A stretch of DNA of 64,000 nt from an uncultured Erysipelotrichaceae bacterium (GTDB lineage: Bacteria; Bacillota_I; Bacilli_A; Erysipelotrichales; Erysipelotrichaceae): assembly GCA_947385085.1 (NCBI GenBank), contig CANDJN010000006.1, positions 13,500 to 77,499 on the forward strand. Reading direction: 5' to 3'. Within the stretch, counting starts at the first letter, position 1. Each line of letters opens with the position of its first letter. A model generated the notes under the pieces. That model made no database searches, was not told the origin of the DNA, and was given only the letters and a program-made list of their open reading frames with translations. Positions 1 through 8,095 of the stretch are shown piece by piece. Made by a program: the position numbers and the translations under genes.

Positions 1-1174
1 CATATTCCTCACGATCATTTTTTAACATCAGCACCAGCTCGCTCTTAATCTTCTTTTCAATACGAGATGCGATGACTTTCAACTGGCGATCATGCTGAAG
101 CATTTCTCGAGAAATATTTAAGCTTAAATCCTGAGAATCCACCAGTCCTTTCACAAAGCGGAAATATTCCGGGATGAGTTCCTCTGCCTTATCCATGATA
201 AACACACCACGACTATACAACTGTAAACCGCGCTCATAATCTTGAGAATAGTAATTATACGGCGCTTTGCTGGGAATAAACAACAGCGCATCAAAGGATA
301 CCGTGCCCTCTACACTCGTATGAATGACCTTTTGCGGTGCCTGGTAGTCATCAAATTTATCCTTGTAGAATTCATCATACTCTTCTTTGGTAATATCTTT
401 TTTCGGACGCTTCCACAGCGGAACCATGGAATTCATCGTTTTTATTTCCTTGACAGTTTCATATTGCGGCTGTGCATCCTGACTTTCTTCGCCTTCGCTT
501 TCCGTTTCGATTTTTCGCTGTTCTTCCACTTCCATGCGAATCGGATAGCGAATATAATCGGAATATTTCTTGATCAGTCCTTCAATTTCATATTGACTTA
601 AAAACTGATCATATTCTTCTTCATCACTGTTTTCCTTTAAATATAGCACAATTTCCGTACCGTGCTGATCCTTGTCGGTTTCATCAATCGTATAACCATC
701 ACTCGCATTGGAGCTCCAACGATATGCAGCTGTTTCACCATATTTTTTACTGGTTACCTCTACTCGATTGGCTACCATAAACGCAGAATAGAAACCAACG
801 CCAAACTGACCGATGATATCGACGTCGTCTTCACTCTTTCCTTCCTCCTGCGCCAGTTTTTCCTTAAAGGCAAGCGAACCGCTCTTGGCAATCGTACCGA
901 GATTTTCTTCCATCTCATCTTTATTCATACCAATTCCATTATCGCGAATGGTAATGGAGCGATTGTCTTTGTCTAATTCCACTTCAATGACCAAATCATC
1001 CTTGTTGACATCCTGTAAATTCTCACTCAGCGCACGATAGTATAATTTATCAATCGCATCACTGGCATTGGAAATCAATTCTCGCAAAAAGATTTCCTTA
1101 TGCGTATAAATAGAATGAATCATCAAATCCAAAAGACGTTTGGACTCTGCTTTAAATTGCTTTTTTCTGCTCAT
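1..1174 (-). CDS. htpG: Molecular chaperone HtpG (Hsp90), C-terminus beyond window edge
   Basis: ATP-dependent cytosolic chaperone of the Hsp90 family. The frame starts at the ATG ending at 1174 and stays open to base 1, so about 391 residues of roughly 620 are present. The GHKL ATPase motifs are in order: RELISNASDAIDKL, DNGIGM and GQFGVGFYSAFMVA, followed by the middle domain. An acidic linker (EEQRKIETESEGEESQD) separates the two, as is usual in HtpG. The start is chosen because GGAGGT lies 6 nt upstream; an in-frame ATG at 1180 abuts that site and is unlikely. Two CIRCE-like operators overlap its promoter, so HrcA control is expected. It reads as intact as far as it is visible. Confidence 0.95.
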   Translation of the reverse strand, partial: MSRKKQFKAESKRLLDLMIHSIYTHKEIFLRELISNASDAIDKLYYRALSENLQDVNKDDLVIEVELDKDNRSITIRDNGIGMNKDEMEENLGTIAKSGSLAFKEKLAQEEGKSEDDVDIIGQFGVGFYSAFMVANRVEVTSKKYGETAAYRWSSNASDGYTIDETDKDQHGTEIVLYLKENSDEEEYDQFLSQYEIEGLIKKYSDYIRYPIRMEVEEQRKIETESEGEESQDAQPQYETVKEIKTMNSMVPLWKRPKKDITKEEYDEFYKDKFDDYQAPQKVIHTSVEGTVSFDALLFIPSKAPYNYYSQDYERGLQLYSRGVFIMDKAEELIPEYFRFVKGLVDSQDLSLNISREMLQHDRQLKVIASRIEKKIKSELVLMLKNDREEY

Positions 1175-1187
1175 ATCCATACCTCCG

Positions 1188-1214
1188 TTAGCACTCTTTT
1201 GTTAAGTCTGCTAA
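1188..1214. promoter_or_regulatory. CIRCE-like HrcA operator, promoter-distal to the -35 (downstream of -10)
   Basis: TTAGCACTC, then a 9-nt spacer, then GTCTGCTAA. The left arm is a perfect CIRCE half and the right arm matches GAGTGCTAA at 7 of 9 positions. It lies between the -10 box and the htpG ribosome-binding site. Confidence 0.8.
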
Positions 1215-1215
1215 T

Positions 1216-1244
1216 AGTATAAAACAAAATGTTAGCACCGTCAA
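1216..1244 (-). promoter_or_regulatory. SigA-type promoter of htpG
   Basis: On the minus strand TTGACG (1239-1244) and TATACT (1216-1221) are separated by exactly 17 nt. The -35 box overlaps the left arm of the upstream CIRCE-like element and the -10 box lies just upstream of the second one. Confidence 0.75.
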
Positions 1245-1258
1245 GCTCTGAGTGCTAA
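1232..1258. promoter_or_regulatory. CIRCE-like HrcA operator overlapping the -35 box
   Basis: TTAGCACCG, then a 9-nt spacer, then GAGTGCTAA. The right arm is perfect. The two mismatched bases of the left arm (1239-1240) belong to the -35 hexamer, which would explain the imperfection. Confidence 0.8.
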
Positions 1259-1353
1259 TTTTTCATATTCTTATGCATACTTTACCCAATAGATACGTTT
1301 TTATGATAAATTCGGGACATGAAAGCGATAATGATATACAATAAAATTCTAGT

Positions 1354-1393
1354 GAAAAAATGAGTATCAACGCAAAATTGATACTCATTTTTT
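1354..1393 (-). terminator. Rho-independent terminator after nanE
   Basis: The inverted repeat TGAGTATCAA / TTGATACTCA has a 7-nt loop and A/T runs on both sides. It follows nanE on the minus strand and is formally bidirectional. Confidence 0.8.
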
Positions 1394-1467
1394 TACTATG
1401 TCAGCGGTACTGAAAACTGGAAACAGGAATATTCACAACCGCCTTCATCTTAACAGCCTACTAATTA

Positions 1468-2142
1468 TTATTTTTTAATCGCTGCCACAAATCGCTCTGT
1501 GATCTGTTTTGGACGCGTAATAGCACCGCCGACTACAGCACAATGCACTCCCAAATCCAAGGCATCACGCAAATCTTCCGGCGTATTGATTTTACCTTCT
1601 GCGATCAAAGGTACGTTAACCACTTTCATAATTTCCTTCATTAACGGGAAATTGGGTCCTTCTACTTTCTTAGAGTAAGGAGTGTAACCGCATAATGTTG
1701 TGGATACTGTGTCGAAGCCGGCCTTTTCCGCTGCGACACATTCCTCTAATGTCGAACAATCAGCCATTGCCAAACGTCCTGCATCATGAATGGCCTTGAC
1801 AAGATCCTCGATTTTTTCACCATTGGGGCGAGGACGATCCGTCGCATCCAAAGCGATCATTTCGCACTTGGTTTCCAAAAGCTCATTGACTTCCTTCATC
1901 GTCGGTGTGATATAAATATCACTATCAGGGTAATTGCGCTTTACGATACCGATCACCGGCAAATCACAAACGCTTTCGATCTCCAAAATATCTTCTTTTG
2001 ATTGAGCACGAATTCCTGAAGCTCCGCCTTCTTTCGCGGCAACCGCCATACGCCCCATAATAAAGCTGGAATGCAGCGGCTCATCCGGTAATGCCTGGCA
2101 GGAAACCACCAGTTTACCTTTAATTTTATCTAACATTGTCAT
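1468..2142 (-). CDS. nanE: N-acetylmannosamine-6-phosphate 2-epimerase
   Basis: Converts ManNAc-6-P to GlcNAc-6-P in sialic acid/ManNAc catabolism in the cytosol. It is a 224-aa TIM barrel, normal length for NanE. Visible family motifs are VVSCQALPDEPLH near the N-terminus, PVIGIVKRNYPDS with the predicted catalytic Lys68, LIAEGKINTPED with the predicted catalytic Glu182, and the phosphate-binding VVGGAITRP at the C-terminus. The Lys/Glu pair matches the spacing known for the clostridial enzyme. No other nan gene adjoins it: htpG lies downstream beyond a terminator and a peptidase gene upstream. A divergent paralogue sits at 58768-59520. Confidence 0.93.
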   Translation of the reverse strand: MTMLDKIKGKLVVSCQALPDEPLHSSFIMGRMAVAAKEGGASGIRAQSKEDILEIESVCDLPVIGIVKRNYPDSDIYITPTMKEVNELLETKCEMIALDATDRPRPNGEKIEDLVKAIHDAGRLAMADCSTLEECVAAEKAGFDTVSTTLCGYTPYSKKVEGPNFPLMKEIMKVVNVPLIAEGKINTPEDLRDALDLGVHCAVVGGAITRPKQITERFVAAIKK

Positions 2143-2279
2143 AAATTCACTCCTCTCTGCGTGGGCAATGTTTTTACCATTATTTATAAGAATTTCTCGG
2201 CAGGAACATCCTTATGCTTTCATTATACTTTGATTCATCATAAATGCAAGCCAAACAGTAAAATTAACTACTTTTCTGC

Positions 2280-4076
2280 TTAAATAGCACGCGTATATTC
2301 CTTCAGCCATTTCCGTTCGTCATCATTTAGATAAGGAGAAATTTTTTCATAAACCTCTTGATGATAGGAATTCAGCCATGCTTTTTCATCGTTGCTTAAC
2401 AAGGCAGGATCAACTCCGTCCAAATCAATCGGCGCAAAAGTGATTGTTTCAAATTCCATGAATTGTCCGTATTCATTCTTAATGCCTTTGCGGCAAATCA
2501 ATTCGTTTTCCGTACGAATGCCGTATTCGCCCTCTAAATAAATGCCCGGTTCAATCGTCGTCACCATGCCCGCTTCCAATACTGCGTTATCGGTGCGCTC
2601 CGGCACCATTTTCCAGCGAAAACCGTTAGGTCCTTCATGAACATTTAAGACAAAGCCGACGCCATGACCGGTGCCGCATTGATAATCAATATCTTCGCTC
2701 CACATCGGCTGACGTGCCAGTATATCCAGGTTCATACCACGACATCCATACAGGAATTTAGCTCGTGATAAATTCATCATACCACGCAGCACATTGGTAA
2801 AATGACGCCGTTGCCGATCACTGATCGATCCCAGCACAAAGGTTCGTGTGATGTCAGTGGTTCCTTCAAAATACTGACCGCCGCTGTCAACCAAAAGGAA
2901 ACCCTCCGGCCGCAAAGTCGCCGCATTATCTGCATTTGCCTGATAGTGCATCATCGCCGCATTTTCGTTATAGGCAGAGATTGTGCCAAAGCTACAATCA
3001 ATCCAATGTTCCAGCTCGCTGCGATATTGCGCTAGCTTCTCCGCTGCGCTATACTCCGTAATCGTCATCGTATTGATGTTTTGTTTTAGCCAATACATAA
3101 ATTTGGTTACCGCCACACCGTCCTTAATATGGGCAATTCGATCATTTTGTAATTCCACATCGTTTTTTATTGCCTTCCATAATTGGCTCGGATTTCGCTC
3201 ATCTGTGATCGTGACAGTGGATGGCAAGGCTTGAGTGATCCGATAATTGACCGTCCCTTTGTCCATAAGAATACGCGCATTGGAATTTAGCTTTTCAACA
3301 GCGTTAAAGATTGCTTCATAAGCATCAACACTAACGCCTTCTTTGGCAAAACGTTTCCGCATTTCCTCATTCAATTTACTTTGATCAATGAAACATGTCA
3401 CACGATCCATTTCTACAATCAAATAAGCAAATGATACAGGAAAACCGCTGATGTCGTTACCGCGCATATTCAATATCCACGCGATATCATCCAGAGTGGT
3501 CACAATGTGCGTATCGACCTCATGCTCACTCATCCATTTGCGCAGGCGGCTTAATTTACTTGTCGTGCTTTCACCGCAATATGCAATATCCAGGGTGAAA
3601 GCCGGTTCTTTGGGCAGTGCAGGGCGATCCTTCCAGATCAGCCCAACCAAATCTTCATCGCTGTGAAGAATACCATGCTTAGCGGCAATTTTATCCTTTA
3701 ATTTTTCTGCTAATCCGGTATTGACCACCCGGCCGTCGAAACCAAGCGCATGTCCTGCTTCGAGATGATCCAAAATATAGTCCTCCATTAACGGAGTATT
3801 TTCCATACCCATTTTCATCAATTGAATACCGGTATCTTTTAATTCACGCTCTGCCTGAATGAAATAGCGGCCATCTGTCCAAAGTCCGGCTTCCTTTCTT
3901 GTCACCACAAGCGTTCCGGCAGAACCACTGAAATTGCTCATCCAATGACGTGCTTTAAAATGCTCTCCTGCGTACTCTGTTTCATGAAAATCACTGGTGG
4001 GAATCATATAAACATCAATATCACGCTGACTCATTTCCTTTCGCAGCGCTGTTAATCGTTCTTGAATTTGATTCAT
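2280..4076 (-). CDS. Xaa-Pro aminopeptidase (M24B, eukaryotic APP1-like long form)
   Basis: Removes N-terminal residues that precede proline. With the ATG at 4076 (AGGAGG just upstream) the protein has 598 aa, the usual length of the long aminopeptidase P form: two creatinase-like N-terminal domains (about 1-300) and a C-terminal pita-bread domain. The dinuclear metal ligands are visible as Asp397 (LLVDSGG), Asp408 (GTTDITR), His471 (GTGHGVG), Glu509 (TTIEPGIYL) and Glu523 (IRTENE). The frame extends 25 codons further upstream, but that stretch is hydrophobic with no ribosome-binding site. The gene appears monocistronic and intact. Confidence 0.93.
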   Translation of the reverse strand: MNQIQERLTALRKEMSQRDIDVYMIPTSDFHETEYAGEHFKARHWMSNFSGSAGTLVVTRKEAGLWTDGRYFIQAERELKDTGIQLMKMGMENTPLMEDYILDHLEAGHALGFDGRVVNTGLAEKLKDKIAAKHGILHSDEDLVGLIWKDRPALPKEPAFTLDIAYCGESTTSKLSRLRKWMSEHEVDTHIVTTLDDIAWILNMRGNDISGFPVSFAYLIVEMDRVTCFIDQSKLNEEMRKRFAKEGVSVDAYEAIFNAVEKLNSNARILMDKGTVNYRITQALPSTVTITDERNPSQLWKAIKNDVELQNDRIAHIKDGVAVTKFMYWLKQNINTMTITEYSAAEKLAQYRSELEHWIDCSFGTISAYNENAAMMHYQANADNAATLRPEGFLLVDSGGQYFEGTTDITRTFVLGSISDRQRRHFTNVLRGMMNLSRAKFLYGCRGMNLDILARQPMWSEDIDYQCGTGHGVGFVLNVHEGPNGFRWKMVPERTDNAVLEAGMVTTIEPGIYLEGEYGIRTENELICRKGIKNEYGQFMEFETITFAPIDLDGVDPALLSNDEKAWLNSYHQEVYEKISPYLNDDERKWLKEYTRAI

Positions 4077-4373
4077 TCCTATTCCTCCTTCATCTCCCCT
4101 ATTGTAGCGCAAAAGCATAAAAAAAGCTATGAAAACCATTGAGAATTGCATTCTTGGAACATTAAATGACTAGATTTGGAAATTCCATCAAATATATGAC
4201 AATCACGGAAATAACAATTTGCGTCATTATTCATGTGAATTGATCAAGCGTCGTTACTCTTTTAGGAATATCCGTTCATATCTTCGGTACTATATCAGTG
4301 ATTCACCGGCAAATCAGCCAGCGTAATTCATTACATTTTTTCTGTTTTTTGGGGACTTTAGATTTATGAATAT

Positions 4374-4399
4374 AAAAAAGTCCCATTTCTTAGGACTTT
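4374..4399 (-). terminator. Terminator downstream of tRNA-Gln
   Basis: On the minus strand AAGTCC pairs with GGACTT across an 8-nt loop and is followed by a T run, about 10 nt past the CCA end of the tRNA. Confidence 0.65.
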
Positions 4400-4409
4400 G
4401 TTCACAATA

Positions 4410-4485
4410 TGGCTGGGGTACTTGGATTCGAACCAAGGAAATGCCAGATTCAGAGTCTGGTGCCTTACCGCTTGGCTATACCCCA
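4410..4485 (-). tRNA. tRNA-Gln (anticodon CUG), CCA encoded
   Basis: A 76-nt cloverleaf reads on the minus strand. The acceptor stem is TGGGGTA with TACCCCA, followed by discriminator G and an encoded CCA (4410-4412). The D arm contains AGCCAAGCGGTAAGGC. The anticodon stem is CCAGA/TCTGG with a 7-nt loop and anticodon CTG (complement of 4451-4453). The T arm contains GGTTCGAATCC. A TTGACA/TAGAAT promoter precedes it. The CUG anticodon reads CAG codons only, so a UUG isoacceptor must exist elsewhere. Confidence 0.95.
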
Positions 4486-4498
4486 ATAAAGATACGTC

Positions 4499-4530
4499 AA
4501 TATTCTACTGATATTATGATGGTTTGTCAA
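4499..4530 (-). promoter_or_regulatory. Promoter of tRNA-Gln
   Basis: On the minus strand TTGACA is followed after 17 nt by TAGAAT, a few bases upstream of the tRNA 5' end. The -35 lies right beside the left 24-bp direct repeat. Confidence 0.65.
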
Positions 4531-4533
4531 GGG

Positions 4534-4557
4534 ATTATGCAATATTTGGCAGAAATA
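4534..4557 (+). repeat. Left copy of a 24-bp perfect direct repeat
   Basis: Identical to 12999-13022 (core TATGCAATATTTGGCAGAAA). The two copies bracket the whole AT-rich beta-glucoside region and the IS remnants at its ends. Confidence 0.85.
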
Positions 4558-4559
4558 AC

Positions 4560-4800
4560 ATGTTAGTTTACAATAGATGTGTCACAAAAAGGATTAACAA
4601 AAAGCAAGAGACAGCTATACTTAAGTTACAACAGAGAAAGGTGATCTCTTGCATGAATAATATAGCTCAAGATATGCGCTTTCCTCTATCAATTGTTAAA
4701 TCTTAAGCTGCGTCTTAAAATTCCGCACAACTTTCATCTGCTTTAAACCTGCTTCCGTCTCGCCATATTGCTTTTAATTCTAATAAATCCTTTTCAAAAT
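4560..4800 (+). pseudogene. 5' remnant of an IS element (transposase N-terminus)
   Basis: Begins with TGTTAGTTTACAATAGATGT, which roughly mirrors the right end of the second remnant near 12980-12998. A good ribosome-binding site (GAAAGGTG) precedes an ATG at 4653 that encodes MNNIAQDMRFPLSIVKS and then meets a stop. The following in-frame text (AASKFRTTF...) resembles the helix-turn-helix start of DDE transposases of the IS481/IS3 type. The stretch at 4707-4733 is clearly similar to 12433-12459, showing that both remnants come from the same IS family and lie in the same orientation. The rest of the transposase is missing. Confidence 0.55.
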
Positions 4801-4876
4801 TTACATTACTTCTTCATTTGTTAGATAAAGCCAAATAGTCTCAAATCATGCTTCTAGCAATGATATAACAGACATA

Positions 4877-4955
4877 AAAGAAGCAACTTCAGAAGTCACT
4901 TCTTCTTATATTGTGCAAATCGGCATCAAAAACCCTAACATTTTGATACCGATTT
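4877..4955 (-). terminator. Terminator region of the beta-glucoside operon
   Basis: Two hairpins follow the glucosidase gene on the minus strand. The strong one pairs 4917-4931 with 4941-4955 (15 bp with one G-U). A second (about 4877-4912) is made from AGAAG/CTTCT and ACTTC/GAAGT arms followed by TTTT. Confidence 0.6.
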
Positions 4956-4985
4956 GATAATGATAATAATTATACTTCCATTGAA

Positions 4986-6464
4986 TTAATCTTTATCTTC
5001 AAAAATACAAGATCCGTTTGTTTGAATTAATTTTTTATAGTAATAGAAAGAGTCTTTTCTTTTTCTTTCTAAAGTACCATTTCCATCATTATCTAAATCA
5101 ACATAGATAAATCCGTATCTCTTTTTCATTTCTCCTGTGGATGCACTAACCAAATCAATTGGACCCCACCAAGTATAACCAAACAAATCAACTCCATCGT
5201 CTATTGCCTTTTTCATTGCTTTAGCATGATCAATCAAGTATTGAATTCGATATTCATCGTGCACAGTACCATCTGCGCCAACCTCATCAACTGCACCCAA
5301 GCCATTTTCTGCAATAAAGATCGGTATTCCATAGCGTCCATAGATTTCATTTAAAATCCATCTTAATCCATCCGGATCAAATGCCCATCCCCAATCAGAT
5401 TTCTTCAAATATGGATTTGAAGCCCCGATATTGAAGTTTCCTGAGTCATTATCAACTTCCTGATCAAGACATTCTGTTCCTGAAGTGTAGTAACTAAGTG
5501 AATAGAAATCAACTTTGCCTTCTTTTAAAATAGCTTTATCTTCTTCACTAACTTCTAGAGTAACTCCTTTTTCTTCAAGGTAGCTCTTTGCAAAATAGGA
5601 GTATTCTCCACGAACCTGAACATCGCCGCAATACCAAATTTTTCTCATAGCGTTTTGTGCTGCAAGAACATTAATTGGATTACATGAATATGGATAGTGT
5701 GCTTCAGAAGAAATCATACATCCAATTTTATTTGTTGGATCAATTTCATGTCCAGCTTTTACAGTTAATGCACTTGCTAAGAATTGGTGGTGCAATGCCA
5801 AGAATCTCTTATTTTGTTTTTCTGGTGCTAATGTATCAGAACTTGCTGAATTAATATCAACTATTGTTGTTCCATTTGATAAAATACCTGCTCCAAAAAT
5901 ATCACCAAAATAATTCATTGTCATATTGATTTCATTAAAAGTAATCCAGTAATGAACCAACCCTTTGTATTCTTCGAATAATGTTCTTGCATATTTTACA
6001 TAATCGTTGACTGTTTTACGGCTGACCCATCCATCTTGTTTTTTTGCTAAAGCAAGTGGTGTATCATGATGCATGATAGATACAAGTGGTTCAATATTAT
6101 ATTTCTTACATTCCTTGAATACACTGCGATAGAAGTCCAATCCTTTTTGGTTTGGTTTTTCATCATCTCCATTTGGGAAAATACGAGACCATGATACAGA
6201 CATTCTATATACTTTGAATCCCATTTCAGCAAATAAAGCTATATCTTCTTTATAGTGGTGATAATAATCAATACCTAACTTTGCAGGATAATATAAATTT
6301 GGATCAACTTCTTCTGTAAATATTCTTGGTTCTCTTCTTGTTCCTGCAGTTAGTAAATCTGTTACTGCAAAACCCTTTCCACCTTCTTGCCATGCCCCTT
6401 CACATTGATAAGCTGCTGTTGCGCCACCCCATAAAAAATTCTTTGGGAATTGTACTTTACTCAT
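4986..6464 (-). CDS. 6-phospho-beta-glucosidase, GH1
   Basis: Hydrolyses phosphorylated beta-glucosides (cellobiose-6-P, salicin-6-P or similar) delivered by the PTS encoded upstream. It is a 492-aa GH1 protein. The acid/base Glu178 sits in ITFNEIN and the nucleophile Glu386 in FIAENGLG. The C-terminal GEMKKRYGFIYVD stretch corresponds to the phosphate-binding loop of 6-phospho-glycosidases. FLWGGATAAYQCEGA at the N-terminus is the GH1 signature. It is the last gene of the operon, and its start overlaps the end of the MalY-like gene by 8 bp, so translational coupling is likely. AT-rich codon use differs from the chromosomal flanks. Confidence 0.92.
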   Translation of the reverse strand: MSKVQFPKNFLWGGATAAYQCEGAWQEGGKGFAVTDLLTAGTRREPRIFTEEVDPNLYYPAKLGIDYYHHYKEDIALFAEMGFKVYRMSVSWSRIFPNGDDEKPNQKGLDFYRSVFKECKKYNIEPLVSIMHHDTPLALAKKQDGWVSRKTVNDYVKYARTLFEEYKGLVHYWITFNEINMTMNYFGDIFGAGILSNGTTIVDINSASSDTLAPEKQNKRFLALHHQFLASALTVKAGHEIDPTNKIGCMISSEAHYPYSCNPINVLAAQNAMRKIWYCGDVQVRGEYSYFAKSYLEEKGVTLEVSEEDKAILKEGKVDFYSLSYYTSGTECLDQEVDNDSGNFNIGASNPYLKKSDWGWAFDPDGLRWILNEIYGRYGIPIFIAENGLGAVDEVGADGTVHDEYRIQYLIDHAKAMKKAIDDGVDLFGYTWWGPIDLVSASTGEMKKRYGFIYVDLDNDGNGTLERKRKDSFYYYKKLIQTNGSCIFEDKD

Positions 6465-7668
6465 GTTTTAACCCTCTCTCCTCTATTAATTTATTTACAC
6501 CGTTTTTTAGCCTTAGCAATCCTTCTTCAAGCAATTTTCTACTTGTTGCCAAACATATTCTTACATGTCCTTCTGACTGATTACCAAAATACTGATGTCC
6601 TCCAGGTACTATTGCCAATTGAACTTCTTGTTTTAAATATTCAACAAAATCACTCCCACTCATATTTACATCATTAATATCAACATAAAGGAGGAAAGTT
6701 GCTTGTGGTTTATATGCTTTTAATAACGGTATTTCTTTATTAATATAATCCACTGCAAAATCACGATTATTTGTGATATGATTGATAAATTCATTAAGCC
6801 AATCTTGCGCATCATTCATTGCAGCAATTGCTGCAATCTGAGAAAGTGACGTTGCACCTCCGGCCGTTGACATAACTTCAGATGCATCTACTAATTTCTC
6901 GAACATTTTATCATCGCTGGCATAGACACAACCTATTCTTAATCCAGCTAATCCAAAGCTTTTTGAAAAACCAAATACAGATAATACGCGTTTACATCTT
7001 TCATTTCCTAAGCAATAGATACTATTAAACTGTGTATCAGGATAGATAATATCAGACCATATTTCATCATTCATTATAAGTAAATCATGTTTTTCACATA
7101 TACTCATGATATAACCTAATTCTTCTTTTGTATAAACAAGTCCATATGGATTATGTGGATTACACAATCCAATCATTTTTGTTCTATTCGTAATATAATC
7201 TTCTAATTTAGATAAATCCATTTTTCTATTTTCTACATCAATTGCAGCAGGATAACTAACTGGAATTCCTTTAGCTGCTAAACATGACTCTCTAAACAAA
7301 AAATCACATGGATCAAATACAATCATTTCATCTTCTGGTTTCAAAAATGCTTTCGCAACAATAAACATTGCTCTTGCTGCACTATCTACTGCTAAAACAT
7401 TGTTAGGATTAATATCTTCATGCTTTTTATTTTTTACATATGTTGAAAAAGATTCGTTAAATTCAGACAATCCCCTTTTGGGAGTATATGAAAAATATCC
7501 ATCTTCAACGTATTCTAATAGCGCTTTTTTAATAGCAGGTGCACATGGAAAATCCATGTCAGCAGCAGTTAAAGGAATAACTCCATCCGCAACTTCTGCC
7601 CATCTTAAGTTATATGCTTTTTTCTTTAATATATCAATATTCACTGCTTTATCATCAAAATAATTCAT
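6457..7668 (-). CDS. MalY/PatB-family PLP-dependent C-S beta-lyase or aminotransferase
   Basis: A 403-aa fold-type I PLP enzyme. The Schiff-base lysine is Lys236 in VFGFSKSFGLAG. Asn/Tyr and Asp contacts appear in LCNPHNPYG and MNDEIWSD. The N-terminal WAEVADGVIPLTAADMDF is the MalY/PatB signature (usually MWVADMDF). The family cleaves cystathionine-like thioethers, and E. coli MalY also restrains the maltose activator. Placement inside a beta-glucoside PTS operon, between IIA and the glucosidase, is unusual. The product might handle an S-linked aglycone or act in regulation, which is inference only. AGGAG precedes the ATG. A perfect hairpin separates it from IIA. Confidence 0.85.
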   Translation of the reverse strand: MNYFDDKAVNIDILKKKAYNLRWAEVADGVIPLTAADMDFPCAPAIKKALLEYVEDGYFSYTPKRGLSEFNESFSTYVKNKKHEDINPNNVLAVDSAARAMFIVAKAFLKPEDEMIVFDPCDFLFRESCLAAKGIPVSYPAAIDVENRKMDLSKLEDYITNRTKMIGLCNPHNPYGLVYTKEELGYIMSICEKHDLLIMNDEIWSDIIYPDTQFNSIYCLGNERCKRVLSVFGFSKSFGLAGLRIGCVYASDDKMFEKLVDASEVMSTAGGATSLSQIAAIAAMNDAQDWLNEFINHITNNRDFAVDYINKEIPLLKAYKPQATFLLYVDINDVNMSGSDFVEYLKQEVQLAIVPGGHQYFGNQSEGHVRICLATSRKLLEEGLLRLKNGVNKLIEERGLKHE

Positions 7669-7686
7669 ATTTTCTCCTATTATATT

Positions 7687-7723
7687 AATGAAATTTCAAG
7701 ACATTACGTCTTGAAATTTCATT
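7687..7723 (-). other. Intercistronic hairpin between PTS IIA and the MalY-like gene
   Basis: A perfect 16-bp inverted repeat (7687-7702 with 7708-7723) has a 5-nt loop and touches the IIA stop codon. No T run follows, so it is more likely an mRNA-stabilising or processing element, or a partial attenuator, than a plain terminator. Confidence 0.7.
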
Positions 7724-8060
7724 ATTTATTTTCTAAATTTTTAATTCTTTCATCAAGCGCTTCAGTTAAGCTAATCAAACGCTCTGCCATATTCATTTCA
7801 CAAAGAACAGTCATACAAGTATCTTGAGCATGTGTAAGAAGGATAGAAAATTCTGGATTTTCTCCGTTTGATTCTCTTTGTAACTCTACTGTTTGATATT
7901 TGTGAGCCTCTGTAATATCTTCTCTAGCCATTTCAAGATATTTTTTAGCATTTTCAAAATCAAATTTTTCTAATTCATTTAATGCCTCATTTACTTTAAT
8001 TCTTGCATCTCCTGCATGTAAAATAATTTTCATTGCACCCATAGCTAATTTTTCGCTCAT
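7722..8060 (-). CDS. PTS lactose/cellobiose-family IIA component
   Basis: Cytosolic phosphocarrier between HPr and IIB. It has 112 aa, the usual length for the all-helical Lac/Chb IIA. The phosphorylated residue is His77 in LLTHAQD, the family signature. The amphipathic N-terminal helix (MGAMKIILHAGDARIKVNEAL) is also typical. The gene lies 35 bp downstream of IIBC in the same operon, with GGAGG upstream of the ATG. Confidence 0.93.
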   Translation of the reverse strand: MSEKLAMGAMKIILHAGDARIKVNEALNELEKFDFENAKKYLEMAREDITEAHKYQTVELQRESNGENPEFSILLTHAQDTCMTVLCEMNMAERLISLTEALDERIKNLENK

Positions 8061-8095
8061 TTTCTTTTCCTCCTACTAAGATACTTTATTTTTTA

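Noticed and set aside
242..1040. Plus-strand reading frames opposite htpG
   Set aside because: They are antisense shadows: the minus strand encodes a continuous HtpG with all motifs and a proper start site.
4410..4557. tRNA-Gln as the integration site (attB) of the beta-glucoside island
   Set aside because: Integrases usually recombine at the 3' end of a tRNA and duplicate part of it. Here the island lies on the 5' side, and the 24-bp repeat is outside the tRNA and unlike its sequence.
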